From Alphaproteobacteria bacterium (GTDB lineage Bacteria > Pseudomonadota > Alphaproteobacteria > UBA6615), in contig SHVS01000016.1 in assembly GCA_009694135.1 (NCBI GenBank), positions 1 to 44,523 of the forward strand: a DNA stretch of 44,523 nucleotides, in the 5' to 3' direction. Positions 35,427 through 44,486 of this stretch are shown here, in pieces (within the stretch, counting starts at the first letter, position 1; each line of letters opens with the position of its first letter). The notes beneath the pieces were generated by a model that was not told the origin of the DNA, made no database searches, and worked only from the letters and a program-made list of their open reading frames with translations. The position numbers and the translations under genes were made by a program.

Positions 35427-37226
35427 TCAACCGTACAGACTGTCGATCAGCTTACCATAGCGCTCGCGGATCTTGTGGCGGCGGATGCTCATCTTCGGCG
35501 TCATCATGCCGTTCTCGATGCTGAATGGCGCTTCGGCGATGGCGAATTTGCGTAGCCGCTCGATGGGTGACAGCCGCGCATTGACTCGATCGACCGCCGC
35601 CTGCAGCGCGCGGGCGAAGCTGTCGTCATCCGCGAGCGCGGCAAGGTTTGTGGTCTTACCGGCGGAGCGCGCCCATTGCTCCACAAATGGCGTTCTTGGC
35701 ACCAGGAGCCCGACAAGATGCGGGCGCTTGTCGCCATGCACCATCGCCTGTTCGATTTCCGGCTCAGCCACGAGCATGCCCTCGATGCGCGACGGGGATA
35801 CATTATCGCCGCCTGATACAACGATGATGTCCTTCTTGCGGTCGGTGATCCGCAAGTAGCCGTCGGGGTCGAACTCACCAATGTCGCCAGTATGGACCCA
35901 TCCGCCGCGCAAGACTTCGGAAGTCGCGAGCGGGTTGTTCCAATAGCCCTGCATCATCAGCTCGCCGCGCACCAGGATTTCGCCGTCCTCGGCCAGCTTG
36001 ACCTCGGTGTCCTTGACCACCGGGCCGACCGTCGCGATGCGGATGCGCTGCGGCGGGTTGCAGGACACGAGCGGCGCCGTTTCGGTCTGGCCATAGCCTT
36101 GCAGCAGACGCACGCCGAGGGCGAGGAAGAACTCGCCGATCTCTGGATTGAGCGGAGCGCCGCCGGAAACGAAGAACTTGAGCCGCCCGCCGAAACGGTC
36201 CCGCACTTTGGCTCGCACCAAGCGGTCGAGCATGGGATCGAGGATTCGATCGACCAGGGTTGCCTTGCCCCCGATCCGTCGCAGGCCGGTTGCAACCGCG
36301 GCTCGGAACAGTTTTTCGGTGAGCCCGCCTTGGCGCGTGATGCCGGCGGTGATGCGCTGGTGCATGACCTCATACAGGCGCGGCACTGCGGTCATGATTG
36401 TCGGGTGCGTTTCGCCCATGTTGTCGGTGAGCTTGTCGACGCTTTCGGCGTAATAGATTTGCCCGCCGAGAGAGATCGGAAAATGCAGCCCGGCCATGTG
36501 TTCATAGGAGTGGCTGAGCGGCAGGAAGGACAGGAACACCTCCGCATCGGGCTCGAATTCACCCGAGCCGTCGAGCAAATCGAAGGCGGCGTGGCAGTTA
36601 TGCAAGATGGCGCCATGCGAGAGCATCACGCCTTTGGGCACGCCGCCGGTGCCGGAAGTATAGATCAGGCAGGCGGTATCGGTTCGCCGCGCCTGGCCGA
36701 CATCCTCCATCATCCGGTCGGGCAAGGCCTGGCCGCGGGCGAGCATCTCGTCCCAGCCGTGCAGGGTTACACCAGGATGCGCGGCGGCGGGCTCGATGCT
36801 GATGACCTGCTTGACGCCGATCCGCTCCGCAGCCGGTAGCAGCCGCTCGGCCAGCTTGGCGGTCGAGACGATCGCCAGCTTGGCGCCGCTGTCTTTCAGG
36901 ATATGAGCGTGGTCGTCGACCGTGTTGGTGGTATAGGCGGGCACGGCTATCGCCCGCGCGGACATGATCGCCAGATCGGCAATACCCCATTCGGGCCGAT
37001 TTTCGGCTATCAGCGCCACCCGATCGCCCGGCGCGACGCCCAAATCAATGAGGGCGCGCGCTAATGCGCTGACCCTCTGGGCGGCTTCGGCGCGCGAGAT
37101 CGAGTGCCAGGCGCGAGCCTGCTTGCGCCATAAAAGAGGCTGGCCACCATCCTCGCGCGCCTTCTCGAAGAACACCTGCGGCAGCGTTTGCCACTGTCGG
37201 TAGCGGGCTGAATAGTCTAGGTGCAT
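35427..37226 (-). CDS. Long-chain acyl-CoA ligase (AMP-forming)
   Basis: 599 residues of the ANL superfamily, close to FadD15-type long-chain ligases. Motifs: YTSGTGGVPKG (P-loop), FLPLSHSYEHMAG, GYGQTETAPLVS, GGWVHTGDIGEFDPDGYLRI, DRKKDIIVVSGG and the catalytic Lys in TPKMSIRR. It activates fatty acids to acyl-CoA with ATP. It is divergent from pepF, with 84 bp between the starts. Confidence 0.94.
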   Translation of the reverse strand: MHLDYSARYRQWQTLPQVFFEKAREDGGQPLLWRKQARAWHSISRAEAAQRVSALARALIDLGVAPGDRVALIAENRPEWGIADLAIMSARAIAVPAYTTNTVDDHAHILKDSGAKLAIVSTAKLAERLLPAAERIGVKQVISIEPAAAHPGVTLHGWDEMLARGQALPDRMMEDVGQARRTDTACLIYTSGTGGVPKGVMLSHGAILHNCHAAFDLLDGSGEFEPDAEVFLSFLPLSHSYEHMAGLHFPISLGGQIYYAESVDKLTDNMGETHPTIMTAVPRLYEVMHQRITAGITRQGGLTEKLFRAAVATGLRRIGGKATLVDRILDPMLDRLVRAKVRDRFGGRLKFFVSGGAPLNPEIGEFFLALGVRLLQGYGQTETAPLVSCNPPQRIRIATVGPVVKDTEVKLAEDGEILVRGELMMQGYWNNPLATSEVLRGGWVHTGDIGEFDPDGYLRITDRKKDIIVVSGGDNVSPSRIEGMLVAEPEIEQAMVHGDKRPHLVGLLVPRTPFVEQWARSAGKTTNLAALADDDSFARALQAAVDRVNARLSPIERLRKFAIAEAPFSIENGMMTPKMSIRRHKIRERYGKLIDSLYG

Positions 37227-37310
37227 GTTTTCCCCGCCTGCGATGTTTGCTCTAGCGCCCGGCGTGGTCCATATCGCACCCTATCGCCGGGAATTTCCAG
37301 GAGTTGTCTT

Positions 37311-39128
37311 ATGGCCGGCCCGGACACGCAAGCCTCTATGCCAGCACCCGCTGTGGCCCTGCCGGAATGGGACTTAAGCGACCTTTATCCGGCAGCAAAA
37401 TCGCCGGCTCTGGCCCCCGCGCTGGCCAATGACCTTGATCGCGCCGAACGCGAGGCGCGCGACTTCGCCGCCCGCTATGCGGGCAAGCTGGCGGCGCTCG
37501 ACGGGGCTGCGCTGGCCGCAAGCATCGCGGATTACGAGCGGCTGCAGGAAATCCTCGGCCGCGTCATGAGCTTCGCGCAGCTTCGCCATGCGACCGCGCT
37601 CAACGACCCCGATGTCGGCCGTTTTTATCAATCCATGCGCGAGCGGGTGACCGACATTTCCACCCATCTGCTGTTCTTCATGCTTGAGTTGAACAGAATC
37701 GATGATTCCATTCTGGATGCGAAACTTTCTGCACCTACGCTTGCCCGCTACCGCCCTTGGCTGCGCGATGTGCGGGCGATGCGCCCGCATCAACTTTCCG
37801 ACGAACTGGAAAAGCTGCTGCTGGAAAAGGACGTGACCGGGCGTGGTGCCTGGAATCGTCTCTATGACGAGACTTTGGCGGCGCTGCGCTTTCCGTTGGA
37901 AGGGCAGTCGCTGACCCTGGCCGAGACGCTGCATCGTTTTCAGGACCAGGATGAGACCGTGCGGCGCGCGGCGGCCGGGGCGATTGGCAAGATTCTGGGC
38001 GAACATAGTTCGATTTTCACCGCGATCACCAATGTCCTGGCGAAGGACAAGGAGATCGAGGACCGCTGGCGGCATTTCGCCCGCCCGGTTTCCGGCCGCA
38101 ACCTCGCCAATCTGGTCGAGGATGAGGTGGTGGACGCGCTTGTCAACGCGGTGCGTGAGTCGTTTCCGCGCCTGTCGCATCGCTATTACGCGCTCAAGGC
38201 GCGCTGGCTGGGCAAGGACCAGCTCGATCACTGGGACCGCAATGCGCCGCTGCCGGGGGATAAGTCGGTCGCGATCGGCTGGGGCGAGGCGGTCAAAACC
38301 GTGCTTGAAGCCTATGACCAATTCTCGCCCGAGATGGCCCGGATCGGCCGGCGCTTCTTCGACGGGCGCTGGATCGACGCGCCGCCCAAGCCCGGCAAGT
38401 CTTCAGGCGCTTTCTCGCATCCGACCGTGCCGAGCGCGCATCCCTATATCATGCTCAATTATCAGGGGACGCTGCGCGATGTGACCACGCTGGCGCATGA
38501 ATTAGGGCATGGGGTGCATCAGGTGTTGGCCGCCGGGCAGGGGCTATTGATGGCGGATACGCCGCTCACCTTGGCCGAGACGGCGAGCGTGTTCGGTGAG
38601 ATGCTCACCTTCCGTAAGCTGCTGAATGAAACGCGCAATCCCCAGCAACGGCGGGCACTTCTGGCCGGCAAGGTCGAGGATATGATCAATACGGTCGTGC
38701 GCCAGGTCGCGTTCTTTGAGTTCGAACGGCGGGTGCATGAGGAGAGGCGCAATGGCGAGCTTTTGCCCGAGCAGTTTGGCGAAATCTGGTTCGCGGTGCA
38801 AGGCGAAAGCCTGGGGCCATCCGTCCGTTTCGACGAGGGATATAGGCACTATTGGTCCTACATCTCGCATTTCATCCACGCGCCGTTTTATGTCTATGCC
38901 TATGCCTTCGGCGATTGCCTGGTGAACTCTCTTTATGCCGTTTACGAGGGGGCGCATCAGGGTTTCGCCGAAAAGTATCTGGATGCCTTGCGCGCCGGCG
39001 GCACGCTGCGCCATCGCGAGCTGCTGGCGCCCTTCGGCCTGGATGCCACCGACCCTGGCTTCTGGCAGAAAGGGCTCGGCGTGATCGCAGGGCTGATCGA
39101 CCAGCTTGAGGCGATGGATAAGGCATAA
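37311..39128 (+). CDS. pepF: M3-family oligoendopeptidase F
   Basis: 605 residues from ATG 37311 (CAGGAG before it); 30 upstream codons in frame belong to the divergent region. It is a cytosolic zinc metallopeptidase with HELGH at about residues 396-400 (TLAHELGHGVHQ) and the third ligand Glu in LAETASVFGE. The N-terminal oligopeptidase domain begins PEWDLSDLYP. It cleaves short peptides. It is followed two bases later by the ABC1 kinase gene, so the two are cotranscribed. Confidence 0.95.
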   Translation: MAGPDTQASMPAPAVALPEWDLSDLYPAAKSPALAPALANDLDRAEREARDFAARYAGKLAALDGAALAASIADYERLQEILGRVMSFAQLRHATALNDPDVGRFYQSMRERVTDISTHLLFFMLELNRIDDSILDAKLSAPTLARYRPWLRDVRAMRPHQLSDELEKLLLEKDVTGRGAWNRLYDETLAALRFPLEGQSLTLAETLHRFQDQDETVRRAAAGAIGKILGEHSSIFTAITNVLAKDKEIEDRWRHFARPVSGRNLANLVEDEVVDALVNAVRESFPRLSHRYYALKARWLGKDQLDHWDRNAPLPGDKSVAIGWGEAVKTVLEAYDQFSPEMARIGRRFFDGRWIDAPPKPGKSSGAFSHPTVPSAHPYIMLNYQGTLRDVTTLAHELGHGVHQVLAAGQGLLMADTPLTLAETASVFGEMLTFRKLLNETRNPQQRRALLAGKVEDMINTVVRQVAFFEFERRVHEERRNGELLPEQFGEIWFAVQGESLGPSVRFDEGYRHYWSYISHFIHAPFYVYAYAFGDCLVNSLYAVYEGAHQGFAEKYLDALRAGGTLRHRELLAPFGLDATDPGFWQKGLGVIAGLIDQLEAMDKA

Positions 39129-39130
39129 TC

Positions 39131-40480
39131 GTGGCCCACGACGACGAACGCGCAACACTCACCGGCCGGGTTGGCCGTTACGCCCGTGTCGGCCGCGCCG
39201 TCGGCGGGCTGGCGGCGCGCATGGCGGGGGAGCGCTACCTAGGCCTGTCGCTCGATCGCGGCGAACATGCGGAGCAGCTCAAGACCGCGCTTGGCGGGCT
39301 GAAAGGTCCGCTGATGAAGGTGGCACAGATTCTGGCCACCATCCCCGATGCCTTGCCGCCGGAATACGCCGCGCAACTCTCCGAGCTGCAATCGAATGCG
39401 CCGTCCATGGGCTGGCCCTTCGTTCGCCGCCGCATGCTGGCCGAGCTGGGCCCCGATTGGGAGGCGAAGTTCAAGACGTTCGAGCATGTGGCGTCGCGTG
39501 CGGCTTCGCTCGGTCAGGTGCATAAAGCAACCGGGCGCGATGGGCGGGCATTGGCCTGCAAGCTGCAATATCCGGAGATGGAATCGGCGGTCGAGGCCGA
39601 CCTCGACCAGCTTCGCCTGATCTTTGGGTTGTTCAAGCGCTGGGACGGCGCAATCGACCACACGGAGGTGCAGCAGGAACTGGCCGACCGGCTGCGCGAG
39701 GAGCTCGATTACCGGCGCGAGGCGGCGCATGGCCGCGCCTATGCGGCCATCCTCAAGGGCGAGGAGGGGGTGCATGTTCCGGAAGTCGTGCCTGCGCTCT
39801 CGACAGGCCGGTTGCTGATTTCGACCTGGCTCGAGGGCGAGCCGCTGGTCGAGTTCGCCGCGCGCGATGCCAAGAGCCGGGCGGCGGTCGCGCGCAACAT
39901 GTTCCAGGCCTGGTATTTGCCGTTCTATCGTTACGGCGTGATCCACGGCGATCCACATCTGGGCAATTACTCGGTGCGCAAAGATGGGGCGGTGAATCTG
40001 TTCGACTTCGGCTGCGTGCGGATTTTCCACCCGCGTTTCGTGCAAGGTGTGATCGACCTTTATCACGCGCTCGATACCGGTGATGAGGAGCTGGCCGCGC
40101 ATGCCTATGAAACCTGGGGATTCAAGAATATCTCGCGCGACTTGCTGCGCGTGCTCAATATCTGGGCCGAGTACCTGTATCGTCCGCTGCTCGAAGACAA
40201 GGTGCAGCGCATCCAAGAAAGCGAAAGCGGCCGCTATGGCGCCAGCGTCGCCGCCAAGGTGCATGCCGAACTCCGCCGCATCGGCGGCGTGAAGCCTCCG
40301 CGCGAATTCGTGCTCATGGACCGGGCGGCGGTCGGGCTTGGCTCGGTATTCCTGCGACTCAAGGCCGAGGTCAATTGGCACCGGATGCTGGCCGGGTTGA
40401 TCGCCGATTTCGACCAGGAGGCGCTGAGCCGCCGCCAGGCTAAGCTGCTTAAATCCTGCGGGCTGCCGCTGCCCCTATAG
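39131..40480 (+). CDS. ABC1/UbiB-family atypical kinase
   Basis: 449 residues from GTG, two bases after the pepF stop. Seen: the family's N-terminal signature as LKGPLMKVAQILATIPDALP, the Ala-rich-loop region ASRAASLGQVHKAT, ATP-binding lysine in ALACKLQYP, the catalytic loop HGDPHLGNY and the metal motif LFDFGCVR. The usual KxGQ reads KVAQ here. The family (UbiB/COQ8) supports ubiquinone synthesis through an ATPase activity. This subgroup is probably not UbiB itself. Confidence 0.9.
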   Translation: MAHDDERATLTGRVGRYARVGRAVGGLAARMAGERYLGLSLDRGEHAEQLKTALGGLKGPLMKVAQILATIPDALPPEYAAQLSELQSNAPSMGWPFVRRRMLAELGPDWEAKFKTFEHVASRAASLGQVHKATGRDGRALACKLQYPEMESAVEADLDQLRLIFGLFKRWDGAIDHTEVQQELADRLREELDYRREAAHGRAYAAILKGEEGVHVPEVVPALSTGRLLISTWLEGEPLVEFAARDAKSRAAVARNMFQAWYLPFYRYGVIHGDPHLGNYSVRKDGAVNLFDFGCVRIFHPRFVQGVIDLYHALDTGDEELAAHAYETWGFKNISRDLLRVLNIWAEYLYRPLLEDKVQRIQESESGRYGASVAAKVHAELRRIGGVKPPREFVLMDRAAVGLGSVFLRLKAEVNWHRMLAGLIADFDQEALSRRQAKLLKSCGLPLPL

Positions 40481-40575
40481 CCCTTGTATCGGGTGGAATA
40501 TAACGGCAAAAAGCAGCGCACGCTGGCTAGGGATTTTGGCTGGCGAGTCGTCCGCGGCATTGGCACGGGTACGCA

Positions 40576-41733
40576 ATGAAGATCGCGATCCTACGCGAAC
40601 GCCGACCGCATGAAGCGCGGGTCGCGGCGACACCGGAGACGGTGAAGCGCTTCGTAGCTTATGGCGCCAGCGTTGCGGTTGAAAGCGGGGCGGGGCTCGC
40701 CGCCGCCTTTCGCGACGAGGATTATGCCGCCGCCGGCGCACAGGTGGCGCCCACCCCCGCCGCCGCGCTGGAAGGCGCCGAGATCGTCCTCAAGGTGCAG
40801 CGGCCGCTACTGTCCGGGGAAGGCGAAGACGAGCTGGCCCTGATCCCCACGGGCGCCCTGCTGATCGGGCTGCTCGATCCGCACCGCGAGCGCGATAGCC
40901 TTGACGCCTATGCCCGCCGCCCGTTGACCGCATTCAGCATGGAGCTCCTGCCGCGCATATCGCGCGCGCAGACGATGGACGTGCTCTCCAGCCAGGCCAA
41001 TCTGGCCGGCTATAAAGCGGTGCTCGATGCCACTGCGGAGTTTCCACGCGCCGTGCCGCTGATGATGACCGCCGCCGGGCGGATCAATGCCGCGCGCGTG
41101 TTCGTTATGGGCGCCGGCGTGGCCGGGTTGCAGGCGATCGCCACCGCCCGCCGTTTGGGGGCGATTGTGTCCGCGACCGATGTGCGGCCGGCCGCCAGGG
41201 AGCAGGTGATGAGTCTGGGCGCCAGCTTTGTCATGGTCGAGAGCGAGGAAACCAAAGCGGCCGAGACTTCCGGCGGCTACGCCAAGGAAATGTCGGCCGA
41301 CTACCAGCGCCGCCAAGCCGAGCTGGTCGCCGCGCATATCAAGACCCAGGACATCGTCATCACCACCGCTTTGATCCCTGGCCGGGCCGCGCCGCGATTG
41401 GTCACGGAGGAGATGGTCAAGTCGATGCGGCCGGGCTCAGTGATCGTCGATCTGGTGGTCGAATACGGCGGCAACTGCGCGCTGTCGGTCGCCGGCGAGG
41501 TCAAGCGCGTCGGCGGCGTCGCCATCGTCGGTCATCGTAACGTTCCGGGCCGCGTCCCAACCGATGCGAGCGCGCTTTATGCCCGCAACCTGTTGAATTT
41601 CGTCGAGGTGCTGCTCGCCAAGGACAAGAAATCGCTCGCCATCGATTGGAGTGACGAGATCATCAAAGGCACCTGCCTGACGCGCGACGGGGCGATCGTG
41701 CATCCGTCCTTCCCGGCCGGCGGCAAAAAGTAA
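40576..41733 (+). CDS. pntAA: NAD(P) transhydrogenase subunit alpha 1 (dI, NAD-binding)
   Basis: 385 residues, close to the soluble dI subunit of Rhodospirillum rubrum. It starts MKIAILRERRPHEARVAATP and carries the NAD site VFVMGAGVAGLQAIATARRLG, with RPAAREQVMSLGA after it. It takes hydride from NADH. Subunit alpha is split into two genes here, with pntAB 15 bp on. Confidence 0.97.
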   Translation: MKIAILRERRPHEARVAATPETVKRFVAYGASVAVESGAGLAAAFRDEDYAAAGAQVAPTPAAALEGAEIVLKVQRPLLSGEGEDELALIPTGALLIGLLDPHRERDSLDAYARRPLTAFSMELLPRISRAQTMDVLSSQANLAGYKAVLDATAEFPRAVPLMMTAAGRINAARVFVMGAGVAGLQAIATARRLGAIVSATDVRPAAREQVMSLGASFVMVESEETKAAETSGGYAKEMSADYQRRQAELVAAHIKTQDIVITTALIPGRAAPRLVTEEMVKSMRPGSVIVDLVVEYGGNCALSVAGEVKRVGGVAIVGHRNVPGRVPTDASALYARNLLNFVEVLLAKDKKSLAIDWSDEIIKGTCLTRDGAIVHPSFPAGGKK

Positions 41734-41748
41734 CCGAGGGTAGATCCG

Positions 41749-42102
41749 ATGGACGGAATTAGCGCTGTGCAACTGGCCCAGGCAACGGCTGCCGCGGCTG
41801 CCGTACCCGAAGGGGCGCATGCCACGCCGTTCCTGGCGCTGTTCACGATTTTCGTGCTGGCGGTTTTCCTCGGTTACTACGTCATCTGGAGCGTGACCCC
41901 GGCGCTACATTCGCCGCTGATGAGCGTCACCAATGCCATCTCTTCGGTGATCATCGTCGGCGCCTTGCTGGCCGTCGGCCCGCTCGGCTTCACCTTCGCC
42001 AAGGCGATGGGCTTTCTCGCCGTGATCCTCGCCTCGATCAACATCGTCGGCGGGTTCATCGTTACGCAGCGCATGCTCGGCATGTTCAAGAGGCGGACGT
42101 GA
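41749..42102 (+). CDS. pntAB: NAD(P) transhydrogenase subunit alpha 2 (membrane)
   Basis: 117 residues with three membrane segments, following an Ala-rich start. It holds the conserved ISGECSAGV-facing half of the membrane channel on the sense strand as [19 protein letters not shown]. It forms part of the proton path together with PntB. A stretch of CCGGGG repeats (42103-42122) separates it from pntB. Confidence 0.96.
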   Translation: MDGISAVQLAQATAAAAAVPEGAHATPFLALFTIFVLAVFLGYYVIWSVTPALHSPLMSVTNAISSVIIVGALLAVGPLGFTFAKAMGFLAVILASINIVGGFIVTQRMLGMFKRRT

Positions 42103-42139
42103 CCGGGGCCGGGGCCGGGGCTTTGCGCGAGTTGATGGC

Positions 42140-43537
42140 ATGAACGAGACCCTGTCCGCGCTCGCCTATCTCGCCGCCAGCGTCTGCTTCATCCAGGCGC
42201 TGCGCGGCTTGTCCTCGCCCACCTCGGCGGTGCGCGGCAATCGTCTCGGCATCGCCGGGATGACGATTGCCGTCATGACCACGCTGCTCCAGCCGGGCGT
42301 ATTCGACTACGGGAGCATCTTCGTCGCCGTGCTGATCGGCGGGTCGATCGGCGCCGTGGTCGCCTACAAGATCGAGATGACGGCTCTGCCGCAGCTTGTC
42401 GCCGCGTTTCATTCTCTGGTTGGCTTGGCGGCGGTGTTTGTCGCCGCAGCGGCCTTCTACGCGCCAGAGGCCTTTGGCATCGGCGCGCGCGGCGCGATCC
42501 ATGCATCGAGCCTGGTTGAAATGGCGATCGGAGTGGCCGTAGGCGCCATCACCTTTACCGGCTCGATCATCGCCTTCGGCAAGCTGCAGGGACTGATCTC
42601 CGGCGCCCCGGTGATGCTGCCCAATCGGCATGCTATCAACCTCGGACTCGGCGGCGCGCTGATCCTCGCTGTCTTGTGGCTGGCGCTCGGACAATCGGCG
42701 ATCGCCTTCTGGCTGATCGTGATCCTGGCGCTGGCGCTTGGCGTGTTGATCATCGTGCCCATTGGCGGGGCCGACATGCCGGTCGTGATCTCAATGCTCA
42801 ATTCCTATTCGGGATGGGCGGCGGCGGGGATCGGCTTCACCCTGTCGAACCCGCTGCTGATCATCACCGGCGCGCTGGTCGGCTCGTCCGGCGCGATCCT
42901 GTCCTACATTATGTGCAAGGGGATGAACCGGTCCTTCGCCTCGGTCATTCTGGGCGGTTTTGGCGGTGAGACCACAGCGGCGGCGGCCGGGGCTGGCGAC
43001 CGCACGGTGAAGCAGGCGGCGGCCGACGACGCGGCTTTTGTCATGGGGCAGGCGGCGAGCGTGGTCATCGTCCCGGGCTATGGCATGGCGGTGGCGCAGG
43101 CGCAGCACGCCTTGCGCGAGATGGCCGATCTGTTGAAGAAGCGCGGCGTGAAGGTGCGCTATGCGATCCACCCGGTCGCCGGGCGCATGCCTGGGCACAT
43201 GAACGTGCTTCTGGCGGAAGCAAACGTGCCCTATGAGGAGGTGTTGGAGCTCGACGAGATCAATCGCGATTTTCCGTCGACCGACGTATCCTTCGTGATC
43301 GGTGCCAACGACATCACCAATCCGGCGGCCAAGGAAGATCCGAAGAGCCCGATCTACGGCATGCCGATCCTCGACGTCGCCCGCTCCGGAACGGTCCTGT
43401 TCGTCAAGCGCTCGCTCGCCTCGGGTTACGCCGGCATCGACAATTCCTTGTTCTACAAGGACAACACGATGATGCTATTCGGCGATGCGAAGAAGATGTG
43501 CGAACAGATCGTCAAGGCGCTTGAGCACGCCGGCTGA
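42140..43537 (+). CDS. pntB: NAD(P) transhydrogenase subunit beta
   Basis: 465 residues. The N-terminal 280 or so form about nine membrane helices (dII, with PVMLPNRHAINL), and the C-terminal dIII binds NADP (VIVPGYGMAVAQAQH, then GRMPGHMNVLLAEANVPY and DVSFVIGANDITNPAA). The complete enzyme uses the proton-motive force to make NADPH from NADH. Convergent with the next gene. Confidence 0.97.
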   Translation: MNETLSALAYLAASVCFIQALRGLSSPTSAVRGNRLGIAGMTIAVMTTLLQPGVFDYGSIFVAVLIGGSIGAVVAYKIEMTALPQLVAAFHSLVGLAAVFVAAAAFYAPEAFGIGARGAIHASSLVEMAIGVAVGAITFTGSIIAFGKLQGLISGAPVMLPNRHAINLGLGGALILAVLWLALGQSAIAFWLIVILALALGVLIIVPIGGADMPVVISMLNSYSGWAAAGIGFTLSNPLLIITGALVGSSGAILSYIMCKGMNRSFASVILGGFGGETTAAAAGAGDRTVKQAAADDAAFVMGQAASVVIVPGYGMAVAQAQHALREMADLLKKRGVKVRYAIHPVAGRMPGHMNVLLAEANVPYEEVLELDEINRDFPSTDVSFVIGANDITNPAAKEDPKSPIYGMPILDVARSGTVLFVKRSLASGYAGIDNSLFYKDNTMMLFGDAKKMCEQIVKALEHAG

Positions 43538-43592
43538 ATGAGAGCGCCGCAAGGACGCAGTTGAATAGGCTAAAAAAGCTCCGCCGCTAAGT

Positions 43593-44027
43593 TTATTGCG
43601 GACCGGCTTCCAGCCGCGCTGCTGTCTTCAGCGTCTCGTCGATCAGGAACACGTCGGTGAGCAGCGCGCGCACATTGATCGTGTTGTTGAAATTGTCGGC
43701 CAGCTGCGAGCTGATGCCCTTTTGCGCCAGAACCAGCTTGATGGTAGCGCGCGACTTCTTGGCATCATCTTCGATCAAGGCGACGAATGGCCCATAGGCC
43801 TCTTGCGCCTTGGCGTCGCCGGCGATGAAGCAATCGCGCATCACCTGGGCGATGTCGCGTAAAGCCTCCTCGGCCGCTTCGAGATAGCCGCGAATCTGCG
43901 AGCCAGGCCCAGAAGAGCCGTCGGCCACGCGGCCCTGCGCCGCATAGGAGAGCAGGAACTCGTAGCAATCCTCAATCGCATCGACGCGCTGCATCAACGC
44001 TTCGCGCTTCGCCGGGTCAAGAGCCAT
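43593..44027 (-). CDS. Unrecognised protein beside cytochrome b
   Basis: 144 residues, mostly helical, no membrane segment and no signal peptide. It begins ALDPAKREALMQRVDAIEDCYEFLL and carries EAAEEALRDIAQVMRDCFIAGDAK in the middle. I do not recognise the family. It lies 59 bp downstream of the cytochrome b remnant on the same strand, so it was probably part of the same operon. The function may be tied to that electron-transfer complex. With the upstream gene broken by the IS, its expression may now depend on another promoter. Confidence 0.75.
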   Translation of the reverse strand: MALDPAKREALMQRVDAIEDCYEFLLSYAAQGRVADGSSGPGSQIRGYLEAAEEALRDIAQVMRDCFIAGDAKAQEAYGPFVALIEDDAKKSRATIKLVLAQKGISSQLADNFNNTINVRALLTDVFLIDETLKTAARLEAGPQ

Positions 44028-44086
44028 GGTTGGTTTTTACTCGTCCAGAGATGTTGGGTCGTCTTGCCCGGCAGCGCCGCATGCGG

Positions 44087-44375
44087 CTAGTCGTCTCCGG
44101 CTGCATGCGGGGCGCGGTCGCCATCCATGGCCGGCGCCTTCCAGCGCGCCTGGTCGAATTTCTCGCGATAGTCGCGACCGTAGATCCAGCCATAGACCAT
44201 GGAGAGCGAGATCCAGAACTTGTCCGGGCGGATGGCAAAATAAATGTGCAGCATGATCAGGCTGAGCACGAACAGCGCGGCAGCCCCGTGAATCACATAG
44301 ACCCAGCCCCAGATATCCGCCGACTCGGTCCTGCCGAACCAATACGGGTCGCGTTTCCCGAACTGGACGACCCAA
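44087..44375 (-). pseudogene. Di-haem cytochrome b subunit, 3' part, cut by IS21
   Basis: The last 95 codons remain. Two histidines 14 residues apart (WVYVIHG and IMLHIYFA) lie in one membrane helix, the spacing of the haem ligands in FdnI-type formate dehydrogenase cytochrome b. They are followed by FAIRPDKFWISLSMVYGW and YREKFDQARW, typical of the C-terminus of cytochrome b/b6-domain subunits. The frame runs without a stop into the IS21 tip at 44376, and the residues beyond it are IS sequence, not protein-like. The N-terminal helices are missing, so the copy is inactive unless the sequence beyond the IS restores it. Confidence 0.8.
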
Positions 44376-44380
44376 TGTAA

Positions 44381-44444
44381 GCGCCGGAGTAAAAATCCCT
44401 CACTGAAGCGGCCGGGGAGTCCGGTTGCGCCGGAGTAAAAATCC
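44381..44444 (+). repeat. Two direct 18-bp repeats in the right IS21 end
   Basis: GCGCCGGAGTAAAAATCC at 44381-44398 and 44427-44444, the same motif and spacing as in the left copy. Likely IstA-binding repeats. Confidence 0.8.
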
Positions 44445-44486
44445 GGCAGCAGAAAGCCTTTTGCCCGGTGGGCCGGGGGCGGAGGG

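Noticed and set aside
43538-43592. Intrinsic terminator between pntB and the convergent small gene
   Set aside because: An AAAAAA/TTTTTT run is present, but no convincing stem precedes it on either strand.
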